From Saccoglossus kowalevskii (lineage: Eukaryota; Hemichordata; Enteropneusta; Harrimaniidae), in NCBI RefSeq assembly GCF_000003605.2, contig NW_003119425.1, positions 1,030,244 through 1,094,243 on the forward strand: a DNA stretch of 64,000 nt. Reading direction: 5' to 3'. The first letter of the stretch is position 1. The number at the start of each line of letters is the position of its first letter. Positions 49,001-53,458 of the stretch are shown here, piece after piece. A model generated the notes under the pieces. It did not search any database. It saw only the letters and a program-made list of their open reading frames with translations, and had not been told where the DNA came from. Both the position numbers and the translations under genes were made by a program.

Positions 49001-50648
49001 ATCAACCTTTAACGAAAACGTTGAATAAATTTGTTATTCCCAATCTAATTTAAAATCAGGCAAGTATGTATTTTAACATTTTAACACTGTGAATTGCTAA
49101 ATACAACTATTTCATGTTTTAAAGAAACTTTAAGGGGAGATGGCTAATTTACAGGGAATTTACAGTTGAGCAAGGCTAACCGAGTCGTGACCTCGATGTG
49201 GTTCGTAACCAGTCTTGTGATTGGTTGTTGACAAATGCTGAACAGGCTACGCCTCCAACTGTGCCGTGCGTTCGGGCAAACCGTTAGGAATTCCTAAATG
49301 GAGTAAATTTGTGTAGTTTTCTTGATTTATTCTGCAGATATCGGTAAAATTTAGGTAAGGCTGTGGCGAAATTTGAAGAAGCAACTAATATTCTTCAACC
49401 TGGTATTTTTTTTATATTTTATTTTTCATTCGTTTCGTTTGTTTTTTCGAGTTTAAAAAATGTGAGCTGGCTGGAGCCTTCATCCCTTGTCTATTTCTTA
49501 CACTAGATACCAGCCGATACCCCCCCCCCCCCGCTCATAGAGACTGCGTATTACAGTTGATTATAGTTCCTGGGCTCCCTGTGATATACCTAAAATTATA
49601 TTTATAAGCACCTACTAAACTTTAATCTAGGAGTGGGGTGTCGGTCGTTTTCTAAACGGATTAACTGGATTATGATGCAGTTTAGAGTCATATGGTACAT
49701 AATAAATAATGGATTAACTGATACATTCCACAAAATTCAATAAATTTCAATAACTGTGAACAAAAATATTTCAAATTTATTCGAAAAAAGTTGTTTTTTC
49801 TATTTGCCATATATCAATCTTTAAAAAAAAAACAGCTGAGACTAGCCAGTCAATCAGTTCATTGAGATCGTGACCTCCTATTTTACAGGTGGCTGAGACA
49901 AGTCGCGGTTACATGAAACTGTGTCTGTGTGTAAGGTTTTGAAACACGTAGCCGACAATCGCGTAAAACAACATGGATACCCACAAAGGTTGCACTCGTG
50001 TCGTGGGGGGTGGGGTAGGAATCGGGGGACCAGAATGCCAGACAGAACACGTTTCTGTGCTTAATAACAGAAGGCCCAACCATGGAGCTAAAATTATTTT
50101 AGCTCCATGGCCCAACACAATGAATAATCAATAACTCGAATAACCAAATCAATCCAGCTGTAATAAAGACTCTCGTTATTTAATATGAAACAACACTAGT
50201 TAACGCCCCTGATTGCTGCATTTGAAATCACCATAGGGACATAGATGACGCGATTACAATTTCAGATAGGCCATACCGCCAATATATAAAAAGTAAATAA
50301 ACTATATAGCAGCTGGACTAAGTTGACATTCCGCAGTAGCTTCGTGTGAACGTGTGTTATTATTTGTTTAGTGGACGTGTTATATACAAGACCGCGCGAC
50401 GATTTCACTTATATGGCTACATTACCTCAAATAATACCTCCGGTTCCCCCCAGTGGCGTCAGTATCGCCGGGAAGGCCGAGAAGAAGTTGAAAACAGTGG
50501 GTTCTTACCTGTAATCCATGTCTACTATCTTGATGTCATGGTCCATTCTGTGTATCTCGTATCGAGGTAACACACCGCGTGCTGATAGGTCAGGCGTATC
50601 ACGTGCCAAGAAACGACTCTTTTCATTGGTCGGCTTATTCGCAGACAT
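3560..50648 (-). CDS. CCDC154: CCDC154-like coiled-coil protein gene (multi-exon, alternative first, internal and last exons)
   Basis: Gene-level entry; exons are listed separately. Going down the minus strand, about 22 exons join with compatible phases into one protein of about 800-880 aa that is coiled coil almost throughout. The order of short anchors agrees with what I remember of vertebrate CCDC154: a segment around NQLEQRL..RALLEEV; LGEVRDAL followed by EEAERR; then REENEKRW..LQKL; then SLEDINDWR followed by KEKMDDV. The first three lie in the N-terminal half and middle, the last near residue 610. CCDC154 is poorly understood; mouse loss is linked to osteopetrosis, and no enzymatic domain is known or visible. 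No signal peptide or membrane segment is seen. Splice donors and acceptors are canonical. Two alternative first exons, a mutually exclusive exon pair and three last exons are inferred. The family assignment is from memory; the exon chain itself is seen in the sequence. Confidence 0.75.
3668..3916. repeat. 21-bp coding minisatellite in last exon C
   Basis: About 12 units with a TTTGGGTGGCGGTGAATC-like plus-strand core. Unit length is a multiple of three, so the repeat is open in several frames; only the minus frame giving D-S/T-P-P-P-K is joined to the gene. Confidence 0.85.
4016..7108. other. Intron / inter-exon sequence between last exons B and C
   Basis: No coding exon seen. 4690-4815 has loose repeats around ACTAGTA and CGTCACATTTACTAGT. 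5334-5356 has degenerate telomere-like AACCCTAA units followed by a poly-C run at 5368-5381. The rest is AT-rich without recognised features. Confidence 0.5.
7109..7480 (-). CDS. CCDC154: CCDC154-like alternative last exon B (poly-Asp tail)
   Basis: 123 codons then TAA at 7111-7109; acceptor TTTGTGTGTACAG. The head RNADIAGIETSLKQLRDQMK has hydrophobic residues at the same positions as exons A and C. The tail is very acidic with long Asp runs encoded by a (CAT)n-type trinucleotide repeat, then ends in Lys/Ser (SSKKADSKK). The Asp run is likely to vary in length between alleles. Confidence 0.68.
   Translation of the reverse strand, partial: RNADIAGIETSLKQLRDQMKEFEDIVENDESETTASQDEEEKKNEDEKGKVKKDKNDDNENDDAKGDVEKDNDDDDDDDADENDDDDDDDDDDSNDDDGDSNDDNDDQKKDDTQSSKKADSKK
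7195..7265. repeat. (ATC)n microsatellite encoding the poly-Asp tail
   Basis: Near-pure ATC/CAT trinucleotides on the plus strand, read as GAT (Asp) on the minus strand inside last exon B. Confidence 0.85.
7716..8225. repeat. 21-bp-based minisatellite between last exons A and B
   Basis: Head-to-tail variants of GTGGTCACTCCAAGATGCAG, with an interspersed longer form containing GTATTTGTGGTCAAGA. Open in several frames only because the unit is 21 bp. Located in the stretch separating two alternative terminal exons. Confidence 0.82.
8475..8609 (-). CDS. CCDC154: CCDC154-like alternative last exon A (short N/D/K-rich tail)
   Basis: 44 codons then TAA at 8477-8475; acceptor CAATGAACAG. Begins RKEEIEDLQTLFEELQEKVD, then GVPGGKSGNKK and an Asn/Asp/Lys-rich end. 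It is the nearest terminal exon to the common body. The TLFEEL stretch lines up with the end of the coiled coil as I recall it in vertebrates. Confidence 0.68.
   Translation of the reverse strand, partial: RKEEIEDLQTLFEELQEKVDGVPGGKSGNKKQNDDKNADKNDKQ
8610..11012. other. Intron before last exon A
   Basis: AT-rich. 10220-10700 contains a degenerate tandem-repeat element with GGCCACCAATTGGCCAT-type palindromes and repeated GACATGTCAAAATACCTGA phrases. Nothing else recognised. Confidence 0.45.
11013..11099 (-). CDS. CCDC154: CCDC154-like exon 16 (last common exon)
   Basis: 29 codons, phase 0 at both ends; acceptor TTCACTTTTCAG, donor CAG|GTAGCG, which is weak at +4. Encodes LKEESDKTNESVQTVRSHL ... 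NETKQ. Its phase-0 end fits all three downstream terminal exons. Confidence 0.74.
11340..11585. mobile_element. Fragment of TIR-bounded tandem-repeat element
   Basis: Shares GATAGCTC, GTTAGCAATGCACATTTCAA, GAACTGAAGATATCAT and CTTGCGGTTTTCA with the longer copy at 39331-40646. It lacks the far end. Confidence 0.55.
11758..11778 (-). CDS. CCDC154: CCDC154-like exon 15, 21-nt micro-exon
   Basis: Seven codons (INQRVDD) between acceptor TTTCCTCACAG and an ideal donor GTAAGTAC, phase 0 at both ends. The exon is exactly one coiled-coil heptad, so including or skipping it would leave both reading frame and heptad register unchanged. Confidence 0.6.
11823..12066 (-). mobile_element. TTAA-flanked MITE (piggyBac-like), family 1
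   Basis: Begins TTAACCTTTTCACTACCAG and ends CTGGTGGTGTAGGGGTTAA, an imperfect inverted repeat. The interior is the same sequence in reverse as the copy at 29057-29294 (for example AAATTTGGGCGAGAA). TTAA at both ends suggests piggyBac-type mobilisation. Confidence 0.7.
12299..12518 (-). CDS. CCDC154: CCDC154-like exon 14
   Basis: 1 nt + 73 codons, phase-0 end; acceptor TTTAATTACAAG, donor AAG|GTGAGC. Coiled coil (HKQLRAEIAKLETQI), then a Gly/Ala/Pro linker (NGGGTAAAPIPVSQ), then another charged helix (TAERMELMEEDIKK). The upstream acceptor at 12519 is chosen because it completes the Arg codon left by exon 13. Confidence 0.74.
12629..12788. mobile_element. TTAA-flanked MITE, family 2
   Basis: Starts TTAAAGTGGGGGAGTCGTCAC and ends GTGACGACCCTCCCGCTTTAA, terminal inverted repeats of about 20 bp with few mismatches. 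It is GC-richer than its surroundings. A second copy is at 41368-41533. No coding capacity. Confidence 0.72.
13262..13466. mobile_element. Fold-back MITE, CCAGCGAA family, copy 1
   Basis: Nearly the whole element is an inverted repeat, from TACTGTAGATTACTTTATTT to AAATAAAGTATTCCACAGTA, with internal AAAATCCAGCGAATATAC. Six copies are in the window. Confidence 0.75.
13668..13744 (-). CDS. CCDC154: CCDC154-like exon 13
   Basis: 25 codons + 2 nt; acceptor GTGTTTACAG, donor AG|GTATGC. Encodes ISDMNRTNEKVQEDMKGLVE plus QENKE; coiled coil. Confidence 0.75.
14312..15263. mobile_element. TIR-bounded element of ~155-bp tandem repeats, copy 1
   Basis: Left end CAGCCAGTTGGCTGAGATAG, right end CTTGACTTCGTCGACAGCTG then AGCT. 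The interior is repeats containing ACTTGCGGTTTT, AAGAAGTCGAAAATATC, ACCAAAAATGACAAAAATAT and AAATGAACAAATCTGAGAGA. The right end has GACGGACGCCGGATGCCGAC. It sits in the intron just beyond the donor of exon 12. Confidence 0.68.
15294..15413 (-). CDS. CCDC154: CCDC154-like exon 12
   Basis: 40 codons, phase 0 at both ends; acceptor TTATGCACAG, donor GTAAGT. Contains SLEDINDWRDSTDKILKELK then EKMDDVGPE, close to the SLEDLARW segment I recall from vertebrate CCDC154. A TIR-bounded tandem-repeat element ends about 35 bp beyond its donor. Confidence 0.77.
15700..15998 (-). mobile_element. MITE, CTCGGGG-ended family, partial copy
   Basis: Shares CACAGCAGCTCGTGCA, GTACAGTGGTGC, GAACGTTCTATGACG and TCTTGAACAGTGTAA with the copies at 32821-33176 and 61367-61690. 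One end is diverged. Confidence 0.6.
16093..16119 (-). CDS. CCDC154: CCDC154-like possible 27-nt cassette exon
   Basis: Nine codons (TMEALKDER) between acceptor TCCATTACAG and donor AGG|GTAACA, phase 0 at both ends. Joining exon 11 straight to the exon at 15294 gives spacing closer to what I recall of vertebrate CCDC154. If real, this is probably an optional cassette adding nine residues. It could also be chance splice sites. Confidence 0.38.
16429..16626. mobile_element. Fold-back MITE, CCAGCGAA family, copy 2
   Basis: TACTGTAAAATACTTTTTCT to ATTTCACAGTA with AAAATCCAGCGAATATACC inside. Confidence 0.72.
18312..18617. repeat. Exact 153-bp tandem duplication
   Basis: 18312-18464 is repeated base for base at 18465-18617. 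Each unit begins ATTAATCATACCAGCTGAC and ends CATCGGGTGAAGAGC. I see no difference between the units. Confidence 0.92.
18722..18934. mobile_element. Fold-back MITE, CCAGCGAA family, copy 3 (inverted)
   Basis: TACTGTAAAATACTTTATTT to AATAAAGTATTTTATAGTA with TATTCGCTGGATTTTATTTT inside, opposite in orientation to copies 1 and 2. Confidence 0.76.
19117..19257 (-). CDS. CCDC154: CCDC154-like exon 11
   Basis: 47 codons, phase 0 at both ends; acceptor CATGTTGTCAG, donor GTGAGT. Encodes AQDKMKSLLDDQ ... ADLDARVMALNTKVQKQEEL, a continuing coiled coil. Confidence 0.77.
19258..19788. other. Intron between exons 10 and 11
   Basis: No repeat or exon recognised. Ordinary AT-rich intron. Confidence 0.5.
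19789..19915 (-). CDS. CCDC154: CCDC154-like exon 10
   Basis: 1 nt + 42 codons, phase-0 end; acceptor TTGTCTTAAAG, donor GTGAGT. Begins QLQDRHIEDKIEDVQEKLG; the second half is less charged (ATLQQAIGGINEQ). Confidence 0.75.
20115..20239 (-). CDS. CCDC154: CCDC154-like exon 9
   Basis: 41 codons + 2 nt; acceptor TTCTCCACAG, donor AG|GTAATG. Coiled coil (LIKVNDAIEMLEKQQSETKK). The split Arg codon completes in the exon at 19789-19915. Confidence 0.76.
20240..20953. other. Intron between exons 8 and 9
   Basis: 20330-20470 belongs to the dispersed AT-rich family containing TCCATTTGGTCCAAAATAC. Nothing else recognised. Confidence 0.45.
20954..21082 (-). CDS. CCDC154: CCDC154-like exon 8
   Basis: 43 codons, phase 0 at both ends; acceptor CATATTCAG, donor GTAATA. 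Contains HEQAMREENEKRWSALQKL; the E-x-RW-x-x-L pattern is one of the better family anchors. Confidence 0.78.
21322..21547 (-). CDS. CCDC154: CCDC154-like exon 7
   Basis: 1 nt + 75 codons, phase-0 end at AAG before donor GTATCA; acceptor TCTTTCAACAG. Long Glu/Lys-rich coiled coil from MNDMQAQVHEQARKRD to AQQKFANVEK, with KIAEIAEEVSKKILQKE in the middle. Confidence 0.78.
21807..21902 (-). CDS. CCDC154: CCDC154-like exon 6
   Basis: 1 nt + 31 codons + 2 nt; acceptor GTATTCTAG, donor GTAAGA. Encodes LGEVRDALLDVRNRM followed by SEEAERRQNENQ, a segment that matches my memory of vertebrate CCDC154 well. Confidence 0.78.
21903..23405. other. Intron between exon 5b and exon 6
   Basis: 22640-22880 resembles the dispersed AT-rich repeat family (TTTGTTCCAAAATAAACAAAG). 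No further exon with splice sites and coding bias was found, although more 83-nt variants were looked for. Confidence 0.45.
23406..23488 (-). CDS. CCDC154: CCDC154-like exon 5b (mutually exclusive partner)
   Basis: 83 nt: 27 codons beginning LDYQRKHHEN, containing STTEQSTNMIR, plus 2 nt; acceptor TTCTGATGTAG, donor AG|GTAGCG. Same length and phases as exon 5a and clearly related to it, so the two look like a tandem exon duplication. Either one joins in frame to the exon at 21807-21902. Confidence 0.7.
24050..24445. repeat. 70-bp minisatellite between the two mutually exclusive exons
   Basis: The landmark TTATCCATGGATTCCATAAG recurs at 24131, 24201, 24271 and 24341, a period of exactly 70 bp, with diverged half-units on both sides. 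It ends within about 30 bp of the donor of exon 5a. Confidence 0.9.
24472..24554 (-). CDS. CCDC154: CCDC154-like exon 5a (mutually exclusive partner)
   Basis: 83 nt: 27 codons beginning IVEARKHVDD, containing FTEQEVSQLRLL, plus 2 nt; acceptor AACAACAG, donor AG|GTAAGG. It enters in phase 0 and leaves in phase 2, exactly as exon 5b does. It shares RKH at residues 5-7, TEQ at 14-16 and Arg at 22 with exon 5b without any gap. Using both in one transcript would shift the frame and meet a stop inside exon 5b. Confidence 0.72.
24555..26100. other. Intron between exon 4 and exon 5a
   Basis: AT-rich with a short (TA)n run at 25313-25330. No repeat family or exon recognised. Confidence 0.45.
26101..26293 (-). 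CDS. CCDC154: CCDC154-like exon 4
   Basis: 1 nt + 64 codons, ends in phase 0 at GCT before donor GTAAGT; acceptor TATATTACAG. Coiled coil running from IADLRNDLDEANRMRDQ to KRLEEDNRQA. Its phase-0 end can be joined to either of the two 83-nt exons that follow. Confidence 0.78.
26885..27795. repeat. 39-bp minisatellite with 156-bp higher-order repeat
   Basis: About 23 head-to-tail units such as GAATGTGAATTAACAATCAG plus CTGATTCTTGTCGTGCCCT. Between about 27250 and 27660 a block of four units repeats every 156 bp (landmark ATTATTTTTGTTGTGCCC at 27259, 27415 and 27571). The unit equals 13 codons and is open on the minus strand over roughly its first ten units. It lies in the intron beside exon 3. 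Confidence 0.9.
27816..28074 (-). CDS. CCDC154: CCDC154-like exon 3
   Basis: 2 nt + 85 codons + 2 nt. Acceptor TATCAACAG, donor GTAAGT. Strong coiled coil rich in Ala, Glu, Arg and Gln (ETLAAERQARQHLAENL). A 39-bp minisatellite begins about 10-20 bp beyond its donor, in the following intron. Confidence 0.78.
28075..28715. other. Intron between exons 2 and 3
   Basis: AT-rich, nothing recognised. Confidence 0.45.
28716..28939 (-). CDS. CCDC154: CCDC154-like exon 2 (first common exon)
   Basis: 1 nt + 74 codons + 1 nt. Acceptor TTATGTTTCAG, donor G|GTATTT. Begins with a Pro/Ser-rich linker (PFSNRLAAPLPNIGSSSP) and passes into the first coiled coil (NQLEQRLSISERSNRALLEE). Both alternative first exons fit its entry phase. 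Confidence 0.75.
29057..29294 (+). mobile_element. TTAA-flanked MITE (piggyBac-like), family 1, intact ends
   Basis: Left end TTAACCTTTTCACCACCAG and right end CTGGTGGTGAAAAGGTTAA are perfect 19-bp inverted repeats including the TTAA. Length 238 bp. The interior includes TCTGTTGGCTCCAAAATTAG and AAATTTGGGCGAGAATG. No protein coding. Confidence 0.82.
32100..32323 (+). mobile_element. TTAA-type MITE, family 1, third copy (ends decayed)
   Basis: CCTTTTCACCACCAG at the left and CTGGTGGTGAAAACG at the right, with the same interior as 29057-29294. The TTAA is lost on the left. Confidence 0.72.
32821..33176 (-). mobile_element. CTCGGGG-ended MITE, copy 2
   Basis: Runs from TATTCTCGGGAGCAGACATC to TTCGCACCCAAGAATA. 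In the reverse orientation it matches the 61367-61690 copy along its length (ACAGTGTAACAAGATTA, GCGCCACAGCAG, GTACAGTGGTG, GAACATTCTGTGACGTAGC). Confidence 0.68.
33400..33930. mobile_element. Degenerate tandem-repeat element with GGCCA-type palindromes
   Basis: Repeated motifs AAAATGACCACCAGTCAGCC, AAAATGGCAACCAGTTAGCC and ATATGGTCGCTATTCGACC at about 150-bp spacing. They resemble the intron-1 GRWD1 element but are more decayed. Confidence 0.45.
34474..34874. mobile_element. TTAA-flanked MITE, family 3
   Basis: Left end TTAAAGGGGAAC, right end GTTCCCCTTTAA, a perfect 12-bp inverted repeat including TTAA. Length 401 bp. The interior is GC-richer than its surroundings (GTGGCGGGAGCTCCGGG). Its right end is about 20 bp from the duplicated sequence next to the assembly gap. 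Confidence 0.68.
34928..35258. other. Assembly gap (331 N)
   Basis: Unknown bases. AGAGACTGTTGAAACTTG followed by a run of A and then GTTTTT occurs directly on both sides (34893-34927 and 35259-35295). Confidence 0.98.
35796..35980. mobile_element. Fold-back MITE, CCAGCGAA family, copy 4
   Basis: TACTGTAAAATACTTTATGT to AAGTATTTCACAGTA with AAAATCCAGCGAATATACT inside. Confidence 0.75.
38865..38914 (-). CDS. CCDC154: CCDC154-like alternative first coding exon 1b
   Basis: ATG at 38914 in a good context (ATTACCATG) encodes MYGNFYDDPRFRDYYS plus 2 nt (GA) before donor GTGAGT. GA joined to the G at 28939 makes GAG (Glu), so the frame continues into PFSNRLAAP. The encoded peptide is Tyr/Asp-rich and unlike exon 1a. 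A separate promoter is implied; a TTTGGCGCC (E2F-like) site lies about 90 bp upstream. Confidence 0.66.
39001..39010 (-). promoter_or_regulatory. E2F-like site upstream of first exon 1b
   Basis: TTTGGCGCCC on the minus strand, about 90 bp before the exon 1b ATG. It matches the TTTSGCGC consensus. Supports a promoter here only weakly. Confidence 0.25.
39331..40646. mobile_element. TIR-bounded element of ~156-bp tandem repeats, copy 2
   Basis: Left end CAGCCGCTCGGCTGAGATAG then CTCTGCTGT; right end CGCTTGACAAAGTCGACAGC then GGAGCT, so AGCTCTGCTGT and ACAGCGGAGCT are inverted. Between them TTGGACTTGCGG recurs near 39595, 39752, 39908, 40062, 40212 and 40370 (spacing 150-158). Next to the right end is a CGGACG-rich segment (GACGATGGACGCCGGACGAC). 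No protein coding. Confidence 0.72.
40904..41113. mobile_element. Fold-back MITE, CCCAGTGAA family
   Basis: TACTGTAAAGGGGTTAATTA to AATTAGTCATTTTACAGTA with AACCCAGTGAATATG inside. Same design as the CCAGCGAA family but different sequence. Confidence 0.65.
41368..41533. mobile_element. TTAA-flanked MITE, family 2, second copy
   Basis: Shares GTCGTCACCTGCGCATG, CATTGTTTACAAACAACCGT and GCTTGGGACTCAATTCC with 12629-12788, with TTAA at both ends. It lies between two similar stretches (ATAGTTTATTAAATGAAA near 41350, a near match near 41650), as if it had landed in one unit of a duplicated sequence. Confidence 0.7.
42464..43381. mobile_element. TTAA-flanked 0.9-kb non-autonomous DNA transposon
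   Basis: CCTTAAGGTAGAGATGCAG at 42462-42480 and CTGCATCTCTACCTTAAGG at 43365-43383 are perfect 19-bp inverted repeats containing TTAA. The interior is AT-rich; its longest open frame (about 100 codons, 43008-43310) lacks an ATG start and resembles no transposase I know. Confidence 0.75.
45408..45559. mobile_element. Possible small fold-back MITE
   Basis: TACTGTGAAACCATTTATTT at the left and AACCAATATTTCACCGTA at the right form an imperfect inverted repeat. One copy only. Confidence 0.4.
50080..50110. repeat. Perfect 31-bp palindrome
   Basis: Arms CCATGGAGCTAAAAT and ATTTTAGCTCCATGG around a single T. Confidence 0.9.
50509..50648 (-). CDS. CCDC154: CCDC154-like alternative first coding exon 1a
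   Basis: ATG at 50648-50646 opens 46 codons beginning MSANKPTNEK and ending DHDIKIVDMDY, then 2 nt (AG) before donor GTAAGA. The split codon becomes AGG (Arg) when joined to the exon ending at 28939. The frame is also open upstream of the ATG as far as 50693, but only with non-ATG codons, so the internal ATG is preferred. It is charged and Asp-rich, not coiled coil. Confidence 0.68.
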
Positions 50649-51752
50649 CAACGTATACTTCTTAGGTGAAAAACATATATGAACAGTGTCCACGGTAGTT
50701 GGCTACCTTTTAACATTGTGAAATTGTTTTGCTCTCTACATTATTTTGTTATTGCATGCTACTTTTCGCAGAAAACGCAATTCAGACATTTATGAAAATG
50801 GCGAGTCTAAGCATAGACCCTCCGTACTGGATTTAGTATTTCTATGTAAAAAAATCTCACCATATTTCACATTTCATTTTTTTGTTAATAGTTTGTATTG
50901 GGGGAAAACGTAAAGTTAATGACGTGGGTTAAAATCCATAATTATGTGACACTTGAGAACCCAAAAATTTGACAAATTTGTCGCCATATTTATTAGGTCA
51001 AATTTGTCTGCATACCTTTACTCTAATTAATGACCGACACATTGAAGTTGTGTATGCGTCGATTGTTGTTTCGAATTACAAGCAGAGAACAGCGTCACTT
51101 GAGATAAACAACAATAAATAGGCAATTTTAGATAGCTTTCGAATGAAATATATTATTATAGTAATTCACCACTGTTGATGACTTTTTCATAATACCCCGG
51201 TGCAATATTTGTATGGTTCATCTATGTAAGAATTTATTTTACTAAGTTATTCCAGCTCTTGGTCCGTAATTTGAATATTTGAAAACTCTTATTTAATACT
51301 AATATTAATTTGGAAAGATTTATATCGAAGTAAAACTCATTATGTAACAATATCATGATGCATTTTATAATGCCAGATCTATTTTGTTTTTCAAATAACT
51401 TTATGTGATATAATATATTAATTAATTTGTTTTGCTTTAATTTTAGTTCGTATACATAGAACAAAATAAAACAAATGCAAACTGAGCAGCTTAGAGAAAT
51501 GGTCATGATCTCACCTGACACCAAAGTTACACATTACAGCATACAAATAATTGTTGGAAAATTGGCATGATCACATAACCATATTAACACAGACACGGAG
51601 TTAGCGAGAAGTAAGTAACCAAGATAACAAAACATCAGGTATGTTTTATTTTATTGTGGCCAGGATTACCTGTTTATACGCATGCGTTATGCTTAATCCA
51701 GACATACTTATGTAACTTGGATTACGGACAATTTTCTAATTTTAATATCTCG

Positions 51753-51766
51753 TTACTATAGTAACG
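51753..51766. promoter_or_regulatory. RFX X-box-like palindrome
   Basis: GTTACTATAGTAAC fits the X-box pattern GTHNYYATRRNAAC at every position. It lies about 1.1 kb upstream of the exon 1a ATG. Confidence 0.3.
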
Positions 51767-52233
51767 GCTGTTGCTAGGGCTATTATATGACCCAACTCCC
51801 TGCGTTTCTCTGCTGTCTCAACGAAACGACATTGTGTTTGCACAGTTACTACTCAGTGATACGTAAGAGCATTACCATGGTTACCATCATCATTGTCTGA
51901 AGGTTAGCAAAGCCACGCAATAAGTTTAAGTTGTAAAACGTAACACCGTTCAGTTGTCCATGACAACGGTTGCAGGTCTTTGTTTTATTGTATATGGCAT
52001 ACGGCAGGTAGAGAATATTTTCTTCATGACAATTCTAATCCTACATGAGACATTTCTACTGTAGACGTTTAGCCTTTCATTTTAGCCTGTCAACAGTTAC
52101 GTTATTGCCATTTTCGACGCGGGGATGTATGTTAACATTTAGCTATGTGTCCGATTTCCTACTTTACCAATAAGTTCGTCATTTGTGAGGTTTTTTCTGC
52201 AAATTTCATCACTGTTTTCACGGTTCTTCATCT

Positions 52234-52315
52234 TCGCCAGAAGCTATGTTAAATAAAAGCTGATAAATACTATTTATACTATTTATCAGCTTTTATTTAA
52301 CATAGCTTCTGGCGA
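52234..52315. repeat. Perfect hairpin, 36-bp arms with a 10-nt loop
   Basis: The left arm starts TCGCCAGAAGCTATGTTAAA and the right arm is its exact reverse complement. The loop is CTATTTATAC at 52270-52279. Confidence 0.92.
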
Positions 52316-53399
52316 TTTTCATTTTTCCCCAAATTGTCTATGTATTATTATGGTACGTTTAAAAAGAATAGCGAGATTCAAAAATGCGTCTAAAATGTAA
52401 TACATATATATACATAGATTACATGTTTGGCACGTTTGAAATAATTTTTTCTGTGTCATGTTTTCAAAAATTATATACGCTTGAAAATTTACTAGTAAAT
52501 TGTTGACTTTTTGACACGTGCAAAAAATGCAACCCGTACAAGCGTTATTGCGTTAAACTAGGGTTTCAAAAAGCGGTATTACGGCAAAGTCGGGTTTCAA
52601 AAAGTCTAAGTAACAGTTCAACCGCGTGCCAAAAAATACCTAAATGTGAAACTAAAAGAAAAATGTAATGTAAATATGAATAATATGTAGTTATTAAGTG
52701 AAAAATGTGTTTGTTTCAAACATATATGTTATGCTGTGTCACGTGTAGGTGTGTATCATATAAATGTAACTACTGAAAATACACTAATTTTACTGTTAAT
52801 AAATGGCGGTCATTAAATAGTTAGTATTTGCAATGTTGTTGGTATTTGTATTCCGTATTGATTGCTCTTTGTTTGAAGCAATGAATACATCGATTTCCTT
52901 GACTAGTTTGTTGAAAGTTAATATAATTTATTTGTAACGTATAATAAAATACATTCTGCCTTTATTGTAACATCGTTTTCAATAACAAGATTACGAAATT
53001 TCTCTCGTTTTCTAATTGTAAAACTGATGTAATCTGTTTCTGATAACACAAGTACACAAGCACTTATCTTCATTTTTCGGTGGCCCTATAAGTAATGAAA
53101 TTCGGATTGTTCAAGACACGTCACCTAGCAAAATTTATAGATATGATAAAACAAGTTCGCCATAGATGTTTCGCAACTTTCAATAAAACTTCAGACTCAT
53201 TTCTCGAAAATATTTCTGGTGGCAATCGCGAATGCCAAAACCTAAAACAAAATGAGAGCCGATAAAAAATAACATAAAACATACGAAAGAATAATAATTA
53301 AGTTCATATTTAAAAAGATAATGAATCTTATTTCAATCAGACTAAACCTTCAGTAGCCGGGCGGCTAAACGTCTTAAACGCATAAAAACAAAATCAACA

Positions 53400-53453
53400 C
53401 ACGTGTTCAACTTAAGCGGGCGTACATCTTACCTACGACCTTGACCACACGTG
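53400..53453 (+). promoter_or_regulatory. Paired CACGTG E-boxes in the GRWD1 promoter / 5'UTR
   Basis: CACGTG at 53400-53405 and again at 53448-53453, the second six bases before the ATG. Both are perfect canonical E-boxes in AT-rich surroundings. Ribosome-biogenesis genes are often driven by MYC/MAX-type bHLH factors on this site. No TATA box is evident. Confidence 0.45.
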
Positions 53454-53458
53454 GGAAA

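Larger units (their letters stand above)
38915..50508. other. Long intron between first exons 1a and 1b
   Basis: About 11.6 kb. Holds the tandem-repeat element at 39331-40646, MITEs at 40904, 41368, 42464 and 45408, a CAGGGCTCTAAACTAACAT-ended repeat near 47552-47800, a poly-C run at 49520-49532 and a 31-bp palindrome at 50080. No coding exon is supported. Confidence 0.55.
50694..53458. promoter_or_regulatory. Shared upstream region of CCDC154-like (minus) and GRWD1 (plus)
   Basis: 2.8 kb between divergent starts. Contains an RFX X-box match at 51753-51766, a near match at 51871-51884, a hairpin at 52234-52315 and two E-boxes beside GRWD1. No extra coding exon found. Confidence 0.45.

Noticed and set aside
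50346-50570. 74-codon plus-strand frame overlapping exon 1a
   Set aside because: Starts at a non-ATG codon and lies opposite a well-supported minus-strand exon; no family resemblance.
50649-50693. Longer N-terminus for CCDC154-like exon 1a
   Set aside because: The upstream frame begins only at GTG; the first in-frame ATG is at 50648.
53441-53458. Six extra N-terminal codons for GRWD1 (TTRGK)
   Set aside because: The first codon is TTG. The ATG at 53459 has a good context and gives the family's usual length.
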